The notes beneath the pieces are model-generated. The model had not been told where the DNA came from. It did no database searches and saw nothing but the letters and a program-made list of their open reading frames with translations. Of a stretch of 64,000 bases of DNA, positions 34,702-43,446 are shown one piece after another. The translations under genes and the position numbers were made by a program. The stretch covers positions 1-64,000 of the forward strand of contig CAZGUV010000001.1 of the NCBI GenBank assembly GCA_964528735.1, read 5' to 3'. The stretch is from CAYNND01 sp964528735. Lineage in GTDB: Bacteria > Patescibacteriota > Minisyncoccia > Phycocordibacterales > UBA2100. Position 1 is the stretch's first letter, and every line of letters begins with the position of its first letter.

Positions 34702-36020
34702 ATGAAGACACTACTTATACGAGGAGGACGAGTTATAGACCCTGCAAACAAACTTGATGGTACTTACGATATTTTCGTAAAGGATGGAAAAATTGCAAAG
34801 GTGGCAAAGAAAATAAACGAAAAAGCTCAAGAGACAATAGACGCAAAAGGACTACTTGTGACACCTGGGCTCATCGATATGCAAGTGCATTTTCGTGAAC
34901 CTGGGCGAGAAGATAGAGNNNNNNNNNNGATAGAGAGACACTCGAAACTGGTTCGATGGCGGCACTTGCGGGTGGGGTTACTTCAGTTGTCACAATGCCC
35001 AATGTCACTCCAGTTGCAGACAATCAGACGGTCATTGAGTTTATACTCAAGCGTGCAAAGGAGTTAAACCTCATAAACATTTTCCCGACTGGTTCAATCA
35101 CAAAAAAGCAGGAAGGAACGACGCTCTCAGAAATTAACGAATTGAAGCGTTCAGGCGCGATTGCCGTCACTGATGATGGTTCTGATGTGCAGGACGAAGG
35201 CCTTTTGAAGCGAGCACTTGAGTACACAAAAACAGTAGATGTACTTTTGATGTCACACTGTGAGACTGAAGATTTGACTGAAGGAGGGGTTATGCACGAG
35301 GGATGGGTATCTACGCAACTCGGACTTCCAGGCATACCAGCACTTTCGGAAGACATGGCAGTCTACAAGAACATTCTACTCGCTGAAGAGACAGGAGCGC
35401 GTCTCCACCTACTCCACAATTCGACTGCAGGTGCTGTTCGCGCCATTCGAGAAGCGAAAAAGCGTGGGGCAAAAAACATATCTGCGGAAGCATGCGTTCA
35501 GCACTTTTCACTTACCGACGAAGAATGCATTGGCTACAACACAAATGCAAAAATGTACCCACCACTTCGTTCGGAAGAGCATCTTGAGGCGGTTATCGCC
35601 GGAATAAAGGATGGTACAATTGATGCGATAACAACTGATCACGCACCCCACATCGAGCCAGACAAGATAAAAACATTTCAAGACGCAGCATTTGGGTTTG
35701 TTGGGCTTGAGACAAGTTTTGCGGTCGTGAACACATACCTCGTGAAGACAAAAAAAGTTCCGCTCGTGACATGTATTCAGAAAATGACTATAGGACCCGC
35801 ACAGATACTGAGAATCAACAAGGGCACACTCTCTGTGGGTGCAGATGCAGATATCGCGCTATTCGACCTCGATGCAGAGTGGGTGGTGAATGAGAAGAAA
35901 TTCTTCTCAAAAGGAAAAAATTCACCGTATATCGGTAAGAAGCTCACTGGAAAGGCGGTTCAAACAATAGTGGGTGGTATGACTAAGTATAAGGATGGGA
36001 AAATCGTAGCAAATTCGTAG
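34702..36020 (+). CDS. pyrC: Dihydroorotase (interrupted by an N gap)
   Basis: Cyclises carbamoyl aspartate to dihydroorotate; amidohydrolase fold. Ten Ns break the frame at codon 73, but merging the 7-base repeat gatagag present on both sides restores G-R-E-D-R-E-T-L-E, the family sequence. The metal motif is D-M-Q-V-H-F-R-E-P-G: the first His of H-x-H is Gln, a variant I recall from some bacterial dihydroorotases. The other ligands are present (M-S-H-C-E-T-E, L-H-L-L-H-N-S-T, T-T-D-H-A-P-H). The length without the gap is about 435 residues, normal for class I. Its TAG is followed by the pyrD promoter box. Confidence 0.94.
34919..34928. other. Assembly gap (10 N) inside pyrC
   Basis: The seven bases gatagag occur immediately before (34912-34918) and after (34929-34935) the Ns. 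Overlapping them removes the gap and restores the reading frame with perfect family sequence. The gap is a scaffolding placeholder between overlapping contigs. Confidence 0.95.
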
Positions 36021-36026
36021 TATACT
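36021..36026 (+). promoter_or_regulatory. Internal -10 box before pyrD
   Basis: TATACT lies directly after the pyrC stop and ends 7 nt before the pyrD ATG. It suggests that pyrDEF-prs can also be transcribed as a leaderless unit separate from pyrBC. Confidence 0.5.
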
Positions 36027-36033
36027 TGCCCGT

Positions 36034-37107
36034 ATGATACACGTTCCATTCTACGATCCAGGGAAGACATACTACGAAAACCTTGAGCATGGACCCTTTG
36101 GTGCGTTTACAGATTCAGAAGTTGTTCCGCGCGGAGACTCAAAGTTCTCGTTTCTTGGGCATCCAATCAGCTATCCACTCGGTATTCCTGCTGGCCCGCT
36201 GCTTGACAGTAAATTCATAAAGGCAGCATTCGAAAAAGGTTTTGATGTGCCAGTCTACAAGACGGTCAGAGCAGAAAAGTTCCCATGTCATCCATTTCCA
36301 AATGTGCTTGCAGTGCATGTTGAGGGAGATTTAACGCTCGAAAAAATGAGTTCACCGCTCCTTGCAGATGCCATGTATGCAGAGCCTCTTTCAATTACAA
36401 ATTCATTTGGTGTCCCGTCACGCTCCGCTGGAGAATGGCAAGCTGACGTAAAAAAGGCAATCGCGATGGCAGGTGATGGGCAAGTCATGGTCATGAGTTG
36501 TATGGGCACTGTGCATGAAGGTCAGACCAAAGAACAATTTATTGCTGACTATGTAAAGTCTGCACAACTATCAGTCGCAACTGGTGCAAAAATTCTTGAA
36601 ATAAACCTTTCATGCCCTAACATTGGTAATGAAGGCTTGGTTTGCTACAACATCGACATGACACGAGACGTAACTCAGGCAATACGAAAAGTAATTGGTG
36701 CAACACCACTAGTGCTTAAGGTTGGATATTTCACTGATGACGCTCAGCTCGAAGAGCTTGTGGCAATTGCAGATGAGTACGCGGACGGCATTTCAAGTAT
36801 CAACACACTCCAAGCGACGATTGTTAACAATGATGGTGAGCAAGCGCTCCCTGGCCCAAACCGTGTGAAAAGCGGTGTGTGTGGTGCGAGTATTACCTGG
36901 GCAGGTCTCTCAATGGTAGAACGTCTCGAGAAATTGCGCACAAAGCGTGCTTCGAAGTACGCAATTGTTGGGTGTGGTGGTGTTATGAACGCTGAACACT
37001 TTCGAGCGTACCGAGACAGGGGAGCGGATGTAGTGATGTCAGCAACAGGCGCAATGTGGAATCCATATCTTGCAAAAGATATCCGCACCGCTTACCCAAA
37101 CGGATAA
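36034..37107 (+). CDS. pyrD: Dihydroorotate dehydrogenase
   Basis: Oxidises dihydroorotate to orotate; FMN-binding TIM barrel of 357 residues. G-I-P-A-G-P-L-L-D-S-K, I-N-L-S-C-P-N-I-G (substrate and FMN site) and the C-terminal phosphate-binding V-G-C-G-G-V-M are visible. There is no N-terminal membrane anchor, so it is soluble. Which electron acceptor it uses cannot be told, and no pyrK partner is nearby. Its TAA is followed 2 nt later by the pyrE ATG. Confidence 0.88.
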   Translation: MIHVPFYDPGKTYYENLEHGPFGAFTDSEVVPRGDSKFSFLGHPISYPLGIPAGPLLDSKFIKAAFEKGFDVPVYKTVRAEKFPCHPFPNVLAVHVEGDLTLEKMSSPLLADAMYAEPLSITNSFGVPSRSAGEWQADVKKAIAMAGDGQVMVMSCMGTVHEGQTKEQFIADYVKSAQLSVATGAKILEINLSCPNIGNEGLVCYNIDMTRDVTQAIRKVIGATPLVLKVGYFTDDAQLEELVAIADEYADGISSINTLQATIVNNDGEQALPGPNRVKSGVCGASITWAGLSMVERLEKLRTKRASKYAIVGCGGVMNAEHFRAYRDRGADVVMSATGAMWNPYLAKDIRTAYPNG

Positions 37108-37109
37108 AC

Positions 37110-37763
37110 ATGAAACCAGAACCACGCAATATCAAAATCTTCTCGAAAAGCGCCCATATTGAGGAGATGCTCACATCATTTGGGGTAGTGCAAAAAGGCC
37201 ATTTTGAATACAAAAAAGTTGCGCCTGACGGCACACGTCTTCGGGGTGAGTACTACATAAACTTTCGCATGCTCACTACTCCTCAAGAGATGTTGCTCGC
37301 CCCACTCTATTGGGAAGCAATAAATGAATTTTTTGGTGATAAAAAGCAATCACTGATTATTGTTGGGGTCGCATACGCGACTATTGCATTTGCAAAGATA
37401 ATTCAGACACTCGGCTTTGAATCATCACACATTGAATACGCCTACGCTGAGAAACGAGATGGAAAGCTCGGACTCTATGATGCTCAGGCAGAGAAATGTA
37501 GAGGAAAGCATGTACTGTTTCTTGAAGATGTGTGCAACAATGGCGCGTCGCTTTCAGAGCTCTCATCATACTGTGAGTCAAACAAGAGCGATCTTGGTAT
37601 CAAAGGCTACTCGGTCCTCTACGGCGTGCATCGTGGGCATACATTTCCGGAGATTCCACAGAATGAGATTTATGCAATGTGCATGATGTATGCTCCGGCG
37701 TATCATGTATCTGAGCTTCCCGCAGAGATTGCAGAGAGGCCGTTAAAGGCGTACAAAAAATAG
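37110..37763 (+). CDS. pyrE: Orotate phosphoribosyltransferase-like protein
   Basis: Expected to join orotate to PRPP. The 217-residue product has a type I phosphoribosyltransferase fold: V-G-V-A-Y-A-T-I-A-F and a PRPP loop V-L-F-L-E-D-V-C-N-N-G-A-S. The usual loop is D-D-V-x-T-T-G-x-S, so this one is divergent (E-D, N-N). The position between pyrD and pyrF supports orotate as substrate. The start MKPEPRNIKIF is chosen because an upstream in-frame ATG would overlap pyrD deeply. Confidence 0.85.
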   Translation: MKPEPRNIKIFSKSAHIEEMLTSFGVVQKGHFEYKKVAPDGTRLRGEYYINFRMLTTPQEMLLAPLYWEAINEFFGDKKQSLIIVGVAYATIAFAKIIQTLGFESSHIEYAYAEKRDGKLGLYDAQAEKCRGKHVLFLEDVCNNGASLSELSSYCESNKSDLGIKGYSVLYGVHRGHTFPEIPQNEIYAMCMMYAPAYHVSELPAEIAERPLKAYKK

Positions 37764-37764
37764 C

Positions 37765-38580
37765 ATGAGCTCATTCACCGAACAGTGGCACAAAACTCGC
37801 GAAAGAACAGGTTCGATACTTATAGCGGGTCTCGATCCAGCGCTTTCTGGAATGCGTGACAAGAATGCACTACCGGAAGGCAGCAACGTACGTGATTGGT
37901 GCATGCAGTATGTTGAAGCGGTTGCACCGCATGTTGCTGGTATAAAATGTAACCCTGCATACTATCAGTATCCCGACGGTCTCGCGCTAATGGAAGAAAT
38001 AGTCGCTCTCAGTAAGGCTCATGGCCTGCTCACTATAATTGACTATAAAGTATCTGATATAGGTTCAACAAATGATTCATGGCTTTATTTTGGTAGAAAA
38101 ATGGGATTTGATGCGGTCACGGGAGCTCCGTACGCTGGGAACATTGAAGAGTTGATTGAGCAGGCACACGAGCGCGAGTTGGGTGTTTTTACCATGGCTT
38201 TGATGAGTAATCCTGAGTACGAAAGTGAAATGCTCTACCGTGACGGCGAAGTGCCACTCTACGAGACTCGTATCACTCGTTCGATTGAATCAGGTGCCGA
38301 CGGTATTGTTATCGGTGGTACATTTCTTTCCTCAAACCCGCACTTTCAAAAAGCGCTCGAACTTACAAAGAACACAAGTACTTTGTATTTAGTACCAGGT
38401 CTGGGCGCTCAGGGCGGCACGGTTTCTGCATTTTCATCATCAGGAATTGATATGAAGCGATGCTTGCTGAATGTTGGCAGAGGTCTTATGTTTCCAAATG
38501 GACAGCGTTCAACAAAAGAGGAGCAAGCAGCAGCGGCGCTGGCATATAAGAATGAGATATATCAGTTTTACAAGCAATAA
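37765..38580 (+). CDS. pyrF: Orotidine 5'-phosphate decarboxylase
   Basis: Last step to UMP. The 271 residues resemble the longer (type 2) OMP decarboxylases. I-A-G-L-D-P-A near the start and the catalytic D-Y-K-V-S-D-I (D-x-K-x-x-D) are intact, and P-G-L-G-A-Q-G-G and N-V-G-R-G-L occur towards the end. It starts 1 nt after pyrE and is followed 6 nt later by prs, so the operon is tightly packed. Confidence 0.94.
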   Translation: MSSFTEQWHKTRERTGSILIAGLDPALSGMRDKNALPEGSNVRDWCMQYVEAVAPHVAGIKCNPAYYQYPDGLALMEEIVALSKAHGLLTIIDYKVSDIGSTNDSWLYFGRKMGFDAVTGAPYAGNIEELIEQAHERELGVFTMALMSNPEYESEMLYRDGEVPLYETRITRSIESGADGIVIGGTFLSSNPHFQKALELTKNTSTLYLVPGLGAQGGTVSAFSSSGIDMKRCLLNVGRGLMFPNGQRSTKEEQAAAALAYKNEIYQFYKQ

Positions 38581-38586
38581 TCACTT

Positions 38587-39579
38587 ATGAAAACACCACT
38601 CATCATCACTGGCTCATCGACGGCAATACTCGCAGAAAAGGTTGCGCATCAGATAGGTACAACACTGCACCGTGGAGAGATGCAGTATTTTGCAAATGGT
38701 GAAATACGTCCTATCTTGCATGAGAGTGTGCGTCACAAAGATGTATATGTAATCCAATCTGGAAATGATGGTGACACCGCTGGGCGGACCGCAAATGATT
38801 TGGTGATGGAGACCGTGCTTCTCATCAAAACACTCAGACGTTCAGACGCAGGACGAATCAATCTCGTACTCCCGTTTTTCCCGTACTCACGTCAGGACAA
38901 AAAAGATAATTCACGTGGTGCCATTTCTGCGCGCGATGTTGCAGACTTGTATGAACATGCAGGAGCGCATAGAGTCATAACATTCGACCTTCATGCCGCG
39001 CAAATCCAAGGGTTCTTCAATATCCCTTGTGACAATCTTTATACTGCGCACCTTATAAAGGAGTATTTTGATGTGCATCATTTCAAGGCTGGTTATGAAG
39101 ACAAATTTGCACTCATAGCACCTGATGAAGGTGCGCTCAAGCGTATGCGTGAGTATGCGGGTATGTTCGGACTCCCACTCTTTGTTCTTTCAAAGGAGCG
39201 TGACTACAGAAAGAAGAATGAAGTGGAGCGCGTCGCGCTCATCGGAGACAGTGTCGGGTTGCAAGGGAGAATCGCAATTGTTGTCGATGATATGATTGAC
39301 ACGTTTGGGACGATAAACAGCGCAGTCAAAATCCTCGAAGAGAATGGTGCTACCGGTGTTATTGTTGCTGCCACACACGGGATACTTTCTCACCCTGCGC
39401 TTGATAGAATCAACAATAATCCATTTATTCATGAAGTGATTGTGAGTGATTCGATTCCTCAAGACGCGCATCTTGAAAAATGTAAAAAATTGAAAGTATT
39501 CTCTCTCGTTAGTATGGTAGGTAAGGCAATCACGCACCTGGAAGAAGGAAAGTCACTCTCGACGCTTTTCGTTCACTAA
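38587..39579 (+). CDS. prs: Ribose-phosphate pyrophosphokinase
   Basis: Makes PRPP from ribose 5-phosphate and ATP, feeding pyrE and purF. The 330 residues show F-P-Y-S-R-Q-D-K-K-D-N-S-R, T-F-D-L-H-A-A-Q-I-Q-G-F-F and the PRPP loop V-D-D-M-I-D-T-F-G-T. Two features, R-Q-D-K-K-D and D-T-x-G-T with a bulky residue, are closer to eukaryotic PRS than to the common bacterial R-Q-D-R-K-A and D-T-G-G-T. Last gene of the pyr operon. Confidence 0.95.
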   Translation: MKTPLIITGSSTAILAEKVAHQIGTTLHRGEMQYFANGEIRPILHESVRHKDVYVIQSGNDGDTAGRTANDLVMETVLLIKTLRRSDAGRINLVLPFFPYSRQDKKDNSRGAISARDVADLYEHAGAHRVITFDLHAAQIQGFFNIPCDNLYTAHLIKEYFDVHHFKAGYEDKFALIAPDEGALKRMREYAGMFGLPLFVLSKERDYRKKNEVERVALIGDSVGLQGRIAIVVDDMIDTFGTINSAVKILEENGATGVIVAATHGILSHPALDRINNNPFIHEVIVSDSIPQDAHLEKCKKLKVFSLVSMVGKAITHLEEGKSLSTLFVH

Positions 39580-39627
39580 CTCCGTTTGGGTCTGCATGAA
39601 GCGTGACTTTGTGACATACTACAAAGT

Positions 39628-42609
39628 ATGAGTAAGCCGAAATCGACACCCGAGTTTCAGAAAGCGTATGCAAACCTAAATTCTGCCCAAAAGGAGGCCG
39701 TTGATGCAATTGAAGGACCTGTTATGGTCATCGCGGGTCCAGGGACGGGCAAAACTCAAGTTCTTACTCTTCGCATAGCGAACATACTACTCTCAACTGA
39801 CACCCCTCCAGACGCGCTCCTTGCCCTCACATTCACTGAAGCGGGTGTATTTGCTATGAAGACACGTTTGGCATCACTCATAGGTCCTACAGCGTATTCT
39901 GTGAGGATTCACACATTTCATAGTTTTTGTAATGCGCTCATTAAAGACCACCCGTCATACTTTAAGCGCCTTGTTGGTGCGGAGTCACTACTTCCCATTG
40001 AGTCAATTACTATCATGCGAGAGGTACTTGATGGTCGCGACTGGGAGCACCTCACATCTTTTGCAGACAAATACGTGCATGTTAGGGACATTCTTGCGTC
40101 AATTGCAACGATGAAACGCGAGTATATTTCTCCAGCAGAGTTGCGGACTCGTGTCACTTCAGAGATAGCACACATCAAAGAGTCAGCAGATTCATACCAC
40201 ACAAAGGGTGCATACAAAGGTGAACTTAAGGGGGAATATAAGAAACAATTAGACAAGCTATCTCGGTCATTGGAGCTTGTGGATGCGTATGAGCGTTATG
40301 AAGAGCTTCTTCGTGAACGGCGAGTGTACGATTTCGAAGATATGATCGTAGAGGTATTAAGTGTCTTCTCAAAGAACAAAGATTTTCTACAGATGGTACA
40401 GGAAGAGTTTTTGTATATTCTTGCAGACGAGCATCAGGATGCAAATACATCGCAAAATACTCTCCTTACCATGCTCTCCAGCTTTCACGAATCACCCAAT
40501 TTATTTCTTGTCGGTGATGAAAAGCAAGCAATATACAGTTTTCAGGGTGCATCGCTCGAGCATTTTCATGCATTTTCGGCACTCTACCCAAGTGCGCGCG
40601 TAATTACTCTTACAGATTCGTATCGGTCGGGAACAAAAATCCTCGAGGCATCCCACAGTCTTATGAGTGAAGTTGTCGAAAGTGCACACAACCAAAAACT
40701 CACATCAATGCGTGCAGAACCACATCTTGCTAATGTGCATATACGGGCGTTCTCTACTGAAGAGCATGAACTCGCCTGGGTAGCTGAACATATCAAAAAG
40801 AGCATTGCTGAGGGTGTAGCACCGCAAGAAATAGCTATCTTATTTCGAAACAATCATGACGCCGAGGTACTTTCGCGCGTGCTAGTTACCGCAGGTGTTC
40901 CCCATATAAATGAAACAAAGCAAAATGCGCTCGAACATCACCGAATGCAACAACTCCTCACTTTCATGAGGGCGTGTGCTGATGTTTACAATGAGCGTGC
41001 TGTTTCTGAAAGCTTATTTGCTCCATGGTCTGGGGTGTCTGAGGCTGATATACATCGCATTACTCGTGCTGTGCATCTCGCTCGAGAGCCATTGTATGAT
41101 GTCCTGAGCCGTTTTGATCAGATACCTGGCATTAGAAATAAGGAGGCTGTACAAGTGTATCTTGAAAGACTCACTCAAGGTGGACGTATTGCACGTAACG
41201 AGCATGCACGCGATTTCTTCTCGTACTGCGTGGAGCAATCGGGTTTTTTGAAATACACACTCATTAATCCGGGCAGTGCCGATATTCTTTCGCGTGTTCG
41301 TGGAATGCTCTCTACACTCGAGCAGCACGCGCAGCGACAGGTTGGGTACAGCGCAAAGGCATTTCTCGATGATATGGAGTTGTATCGCAAATACAATGTG
41401 CAAATTGACAAAGATATGGCAATTCCTCAGTCGCTCCAATCGGTGCATCTGATGACTGCGCATTCATCAAAAGGCCTCGAGTTTTCGCATGTGTATATAA
41501 TCCACGCGCGAGACAAGAAGTGGGGTAATGCACGTGGTCGTACTGGCTTTTATATACCCAAACTTGAGAAGGAGGGAGATGATGATGAGCGAAGGCTTAT
41601 GTATGTAGCGCTTACCCGCGCTCGGGACTGCGCGTTTATAAGTTACGGAAAGGTAACAAGCGAAAGTAGAGAAGTACTCCCTTCGCTCTTTATCGAATCA
41701 TTGGGTGAACACGCTACGGCAGTTGACGTTTCATCTTTTGAATCAGGGTACAAGCTTGAGAGTGGCCTGACGCATCGAAGTTCACACGCAATAATTGAAG
41801 ATGCGCCATTTTTGAGAGGGCTGTTTGAAGAGCAGGGGTTATCTGTCACTGCACTGAATAACTACCTCGAATGCCCGTGGAGATACTTTTATCGCAACCT
41901 TGTCCGCATACCAGATGTAACGACGAACTCACTCATGTATGGAAACGGTATACATGCTGCCCTCCAAGACTATTTTTCGTATTTTGCTGAGCATAGGAAG
42001 AGGCAATCAGCGGCGCAGTTAGTGAAAAGTGCTCATGTGCATCTCAGTAAGCAAGGATTTACAGCAGACGAACTCAAAAAGGCAATCAAAAAAGCTGAAA
42101 CTTTGCCTGAATGGCTGAAGGAGAGAGATGCAGTGTTTGCAAAGGATGTCATAATGCATTCTGAATTACCTATAGAATTACTTATGCCGTTAACGGGCGC
42201 TTCGATTGTTCGAGTACTGCTTCGTGGGAAAATAGATAGACTTGATATTTTTTCTGACGGCACGTTGCGAGTTACCGACTATAAAACCGGGACTCCGCGT
42301 ACACGAAATGACATACTTGGATTAACAAAAAATAGTTCAGGTGACTACTATAGGCAACTTGTATTCTATAAATTATGCATGACGCTTGAAGGGAGGGGAG
42401 AGTTACGCGAGGCATGCATCGACTTCATCGAGCCGCAGAAAAATGGTTCGTACAGACTCGAGTCGTTTTCAATAGAACAGCAGTCCGTTGATGAGCTCAA
42501 AGAGCTTATCGCGCGCGTCGCAGAAGAGATTTACACACTTTCGTTCTGGGATAAGGGGTGCAAAAAGGCTGATTGCGAATACTGCACACTTCGGGCTGAT
42601 ATAGCATAA
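39628..42609 (+). CDS. UvrD/Rep-type helicase fused to a PD-(D/E)XK nuclease with Fe-S site
   Basis: A 993-residue helicase-nuclease for DNA repair or recombination. The superfamily 1 motifs are A-G-P-G-T-G-K-T-Q (37-45), D-E-H-Q-D-A-N, T-A-H-S-S-K-G-L-E-F and Y-V-A-L-T-R-A-R-D. From about residue 735 there is a RecB-family nuclease: G-K-I-D-R-L-D at about 868 and D-Y-K-T-G at about 884. Cys749, Cys978, Cys983 and Cys986 fit an AddB/Cas4-like [4Fe-4S] cluster. It resembles an AddA/AddB function in one chain; no separate addB is in the window. CATACT ends 7 nt before the ATG. It may replace RecBCD/AddAB. Confidence 0.9.
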   Translation: MSKPKSTPEFQKAYANLNSAQKEAVDAIEGPVMVIAGPGTGKTQVLTLRIANILLSTDTPPDALLALTFTEAGVFAMKTRLASLIGPTAYSVRIHTFHSFCNALIKDHPSYFKRLVGAESLLPIESITIMREVLDGRDWEHLTSFADKYVHVRDILASIATMKREYISPAELRTRVTSEIAHIKESADSYHTKGAYKGELKGEYKKQLDKLSRSLELVDAYERYEELLRERRVYDFEDMIVEVLSVFSKNKDFLQMVQEEFLYILADEHQDANTSQNTLLTMLSSFHESPNLFLVGDEKQAIYSFQGASLEHFHAFSALYPSARVITLTDSYRSGTKILEASHSLMSEVVESAHNQKLTSMRAEPHLANVHIRAFSTEEHELAWVAEHIKKSIAEGVAPQEIAILFRNNHDAEVLSRVLVTAGVPHINETKQNALEHHRMQQLLTFMRACADVYNERAVSESLFAPWSGVSEADIHRITRAVHLAREPLYDVLSRFDQIPGIRNKEAVQVYLERLTQGGRIARNEHARDFFSYCVEQSGFLKYTLINPGSADILSRVRGMLSTLEQHAQRQVGYSAKAFLDDMELYRKYNVQIDKDMAIPQSLQSVHLMTAHSSKGLEFSHVYIIHARDKKWGNARGRTGFYIPKLEKEGDDDERRLMYVALTRARDCAFISYGKVTSESREVLPSLFIESLGEHATAVDVSSFESGYKLESGLTHRSSHAIIEDAPFLRGLFEEQGLSVTALNNYLECPWRYFYRNLVRIPDVTTNSLMYGNGIHAALQDYFSYFAEHRKRQSAAQLVKSAHVHLSKQGFTADELKKAIKKAETLPEWLKERDAVFAKDVIMHSELPIELLMPLTGASIVRVLLRGKIDRLDIFSDGTLRVTDYKTGTPRTRNDILGLTKNSSGDYYRQLVFYKLCMTLEGRGELREACIDFIEPQKNGSYRLESFSIEQQSVDELKELIARVAEEIYTLSFWDKGCKKADCEYCTLRADIA

Positions 42610-42633
42610 CAAAAGCCCCGTGAGGGGCTTTTG
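42610..42633. terminator. Shared terminator of the helicase gene and dsbA
   Basis: Perfect 10-bp stem caaaagcccc / ggggcttttg with loop gtga, lying between two convergent genes. It can serve both strands. Confidence 0.85.
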
Positions 42634-42652
42634 AAACAACGGAGGTACTCGT

Positions 42653-43372
42653 CTACTCTGCAAGCATCTGGTCAATGTACCCCTTAACTGTTTGGTACTG
42701 CTGCGCACCTTCAATAGAAATTTGCTTTCCGTTTGAGATGATATAACTCTGTGGTGTGCCACCGATGCCAAGCGCAGCTCCTTCATCCATGTCTCTTTGA
42801 ACACGAGCTTTCGTCTCGTCATTCTTGAAGCATGATTCGAACGCTGCCTTACTCACACCCGCCTTTGCTGCCATTGCAGGAAGTTCTGCATGGTTGAGTC
42901 CATCGTTTGATGGGGTAACTTCGTACAAGTTGTTTGTAAATTTCCAAAATGCATCCTGTCCACCGAGCTTTGAAACACATTCAAGTGCGACTGCCTCTTT
43001 GAATGCCTTTTTGTGGAGTACTTCAAGAGGGTAGTGTCTGTACACCCACGCAACATCACCAGATGATCCGTATTCAGTCATGATGCGGTTCATGGTGTCA
43101 TGGAACATTTTACAGAATGGGCACTCAGTATCAGAAAATTCAACGATGACAACTTTAGCGTCTTTATTGCCTACAATGTTATCATCTGGCTGTACTCCCT
43201 TTACTGTCTGATCAGTTACTTGTGGAGCTGAAGGTGCTCCACCTTCTTGCCCAAGCTGTGGCGCTGCCTGTCTTGGTTGCGCAAAGAAGAGCGCTCCTGC
43301 TATGAGTGCTCCTGCTATAACAATCGCTGCAGGGATTGCATACGGTGACTGCTGATGTGTGCTTTCTGACAT
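42653..43372 (-). CDS. DsbA-like thiol-disulfide oxidoreductase, membrane anchored
   Basis: A thioredoxin-fold protein acting outside the membrane. Residues 1-12 are cytoplasmic, 13-35 form a membrane anchor (A-I-V-I-A-G-A-L-I-A-G-A-L-F-F). After a Pro/Gln-rich linker comes the DsbA-type domain with F-S-D-T-E-C-P-F-C-K as the C-P-F-C active site and the cis-Pro loop G-G-T-P-Q-S. The helical insert is present. It probably oxidises or isomerises disulfides in exported Cys-rich proteins. ATG 43384 would add four residues; 43372 is preferred by family likeness. A strong palindrome overlaps its promoter. Confidence 0.92.
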   Translation of the reverse strand: MSESTHQQSPYAIPAAIVIAGALIAGALFFAQPRQAAPQLGQEGGAPSAPQVTDQTVKGVQPDDNIVGNKDAKVVIVEFSDTECPFCKMFHDTMNRIMTEYGSSGDVAWVYRHYPLEVLHKKAFKEAVALECVSKLGGQDAFWKFTNNLYEVTPSNDGLNHAELPAMAAKAGVSKAAFESCFKNDETKARVQRDMDEGAALGIGGTPQSYIISNGKQISIEGAQQYQTVKGYIDQMLAE

Positions 43373-43403
43373 AATTACGTGCATTTATTTACTAAGTTGA
43401 AGC

Positions 43404-43421
43404 AGTATACCATATGGTATA
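43404..43421 (-). promoter_or_regulatory. dsbA promoter with 16-bp perfect palindrome (operator candidate)
   Basis: TATACCATATGGTATA (43406-43421) is a perfect inverted repeat. On the minus strand the -10 box TATACT (43409-43404) overlaps its end. The transcription start is predicted near 43397, leaving a leader of about 25 nt. A repressor binding here would block the promoter. Confidence 0.55.
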
Positions 43422-43446
43422 TTCGTGCAAGAGTGGACAACCGGTC

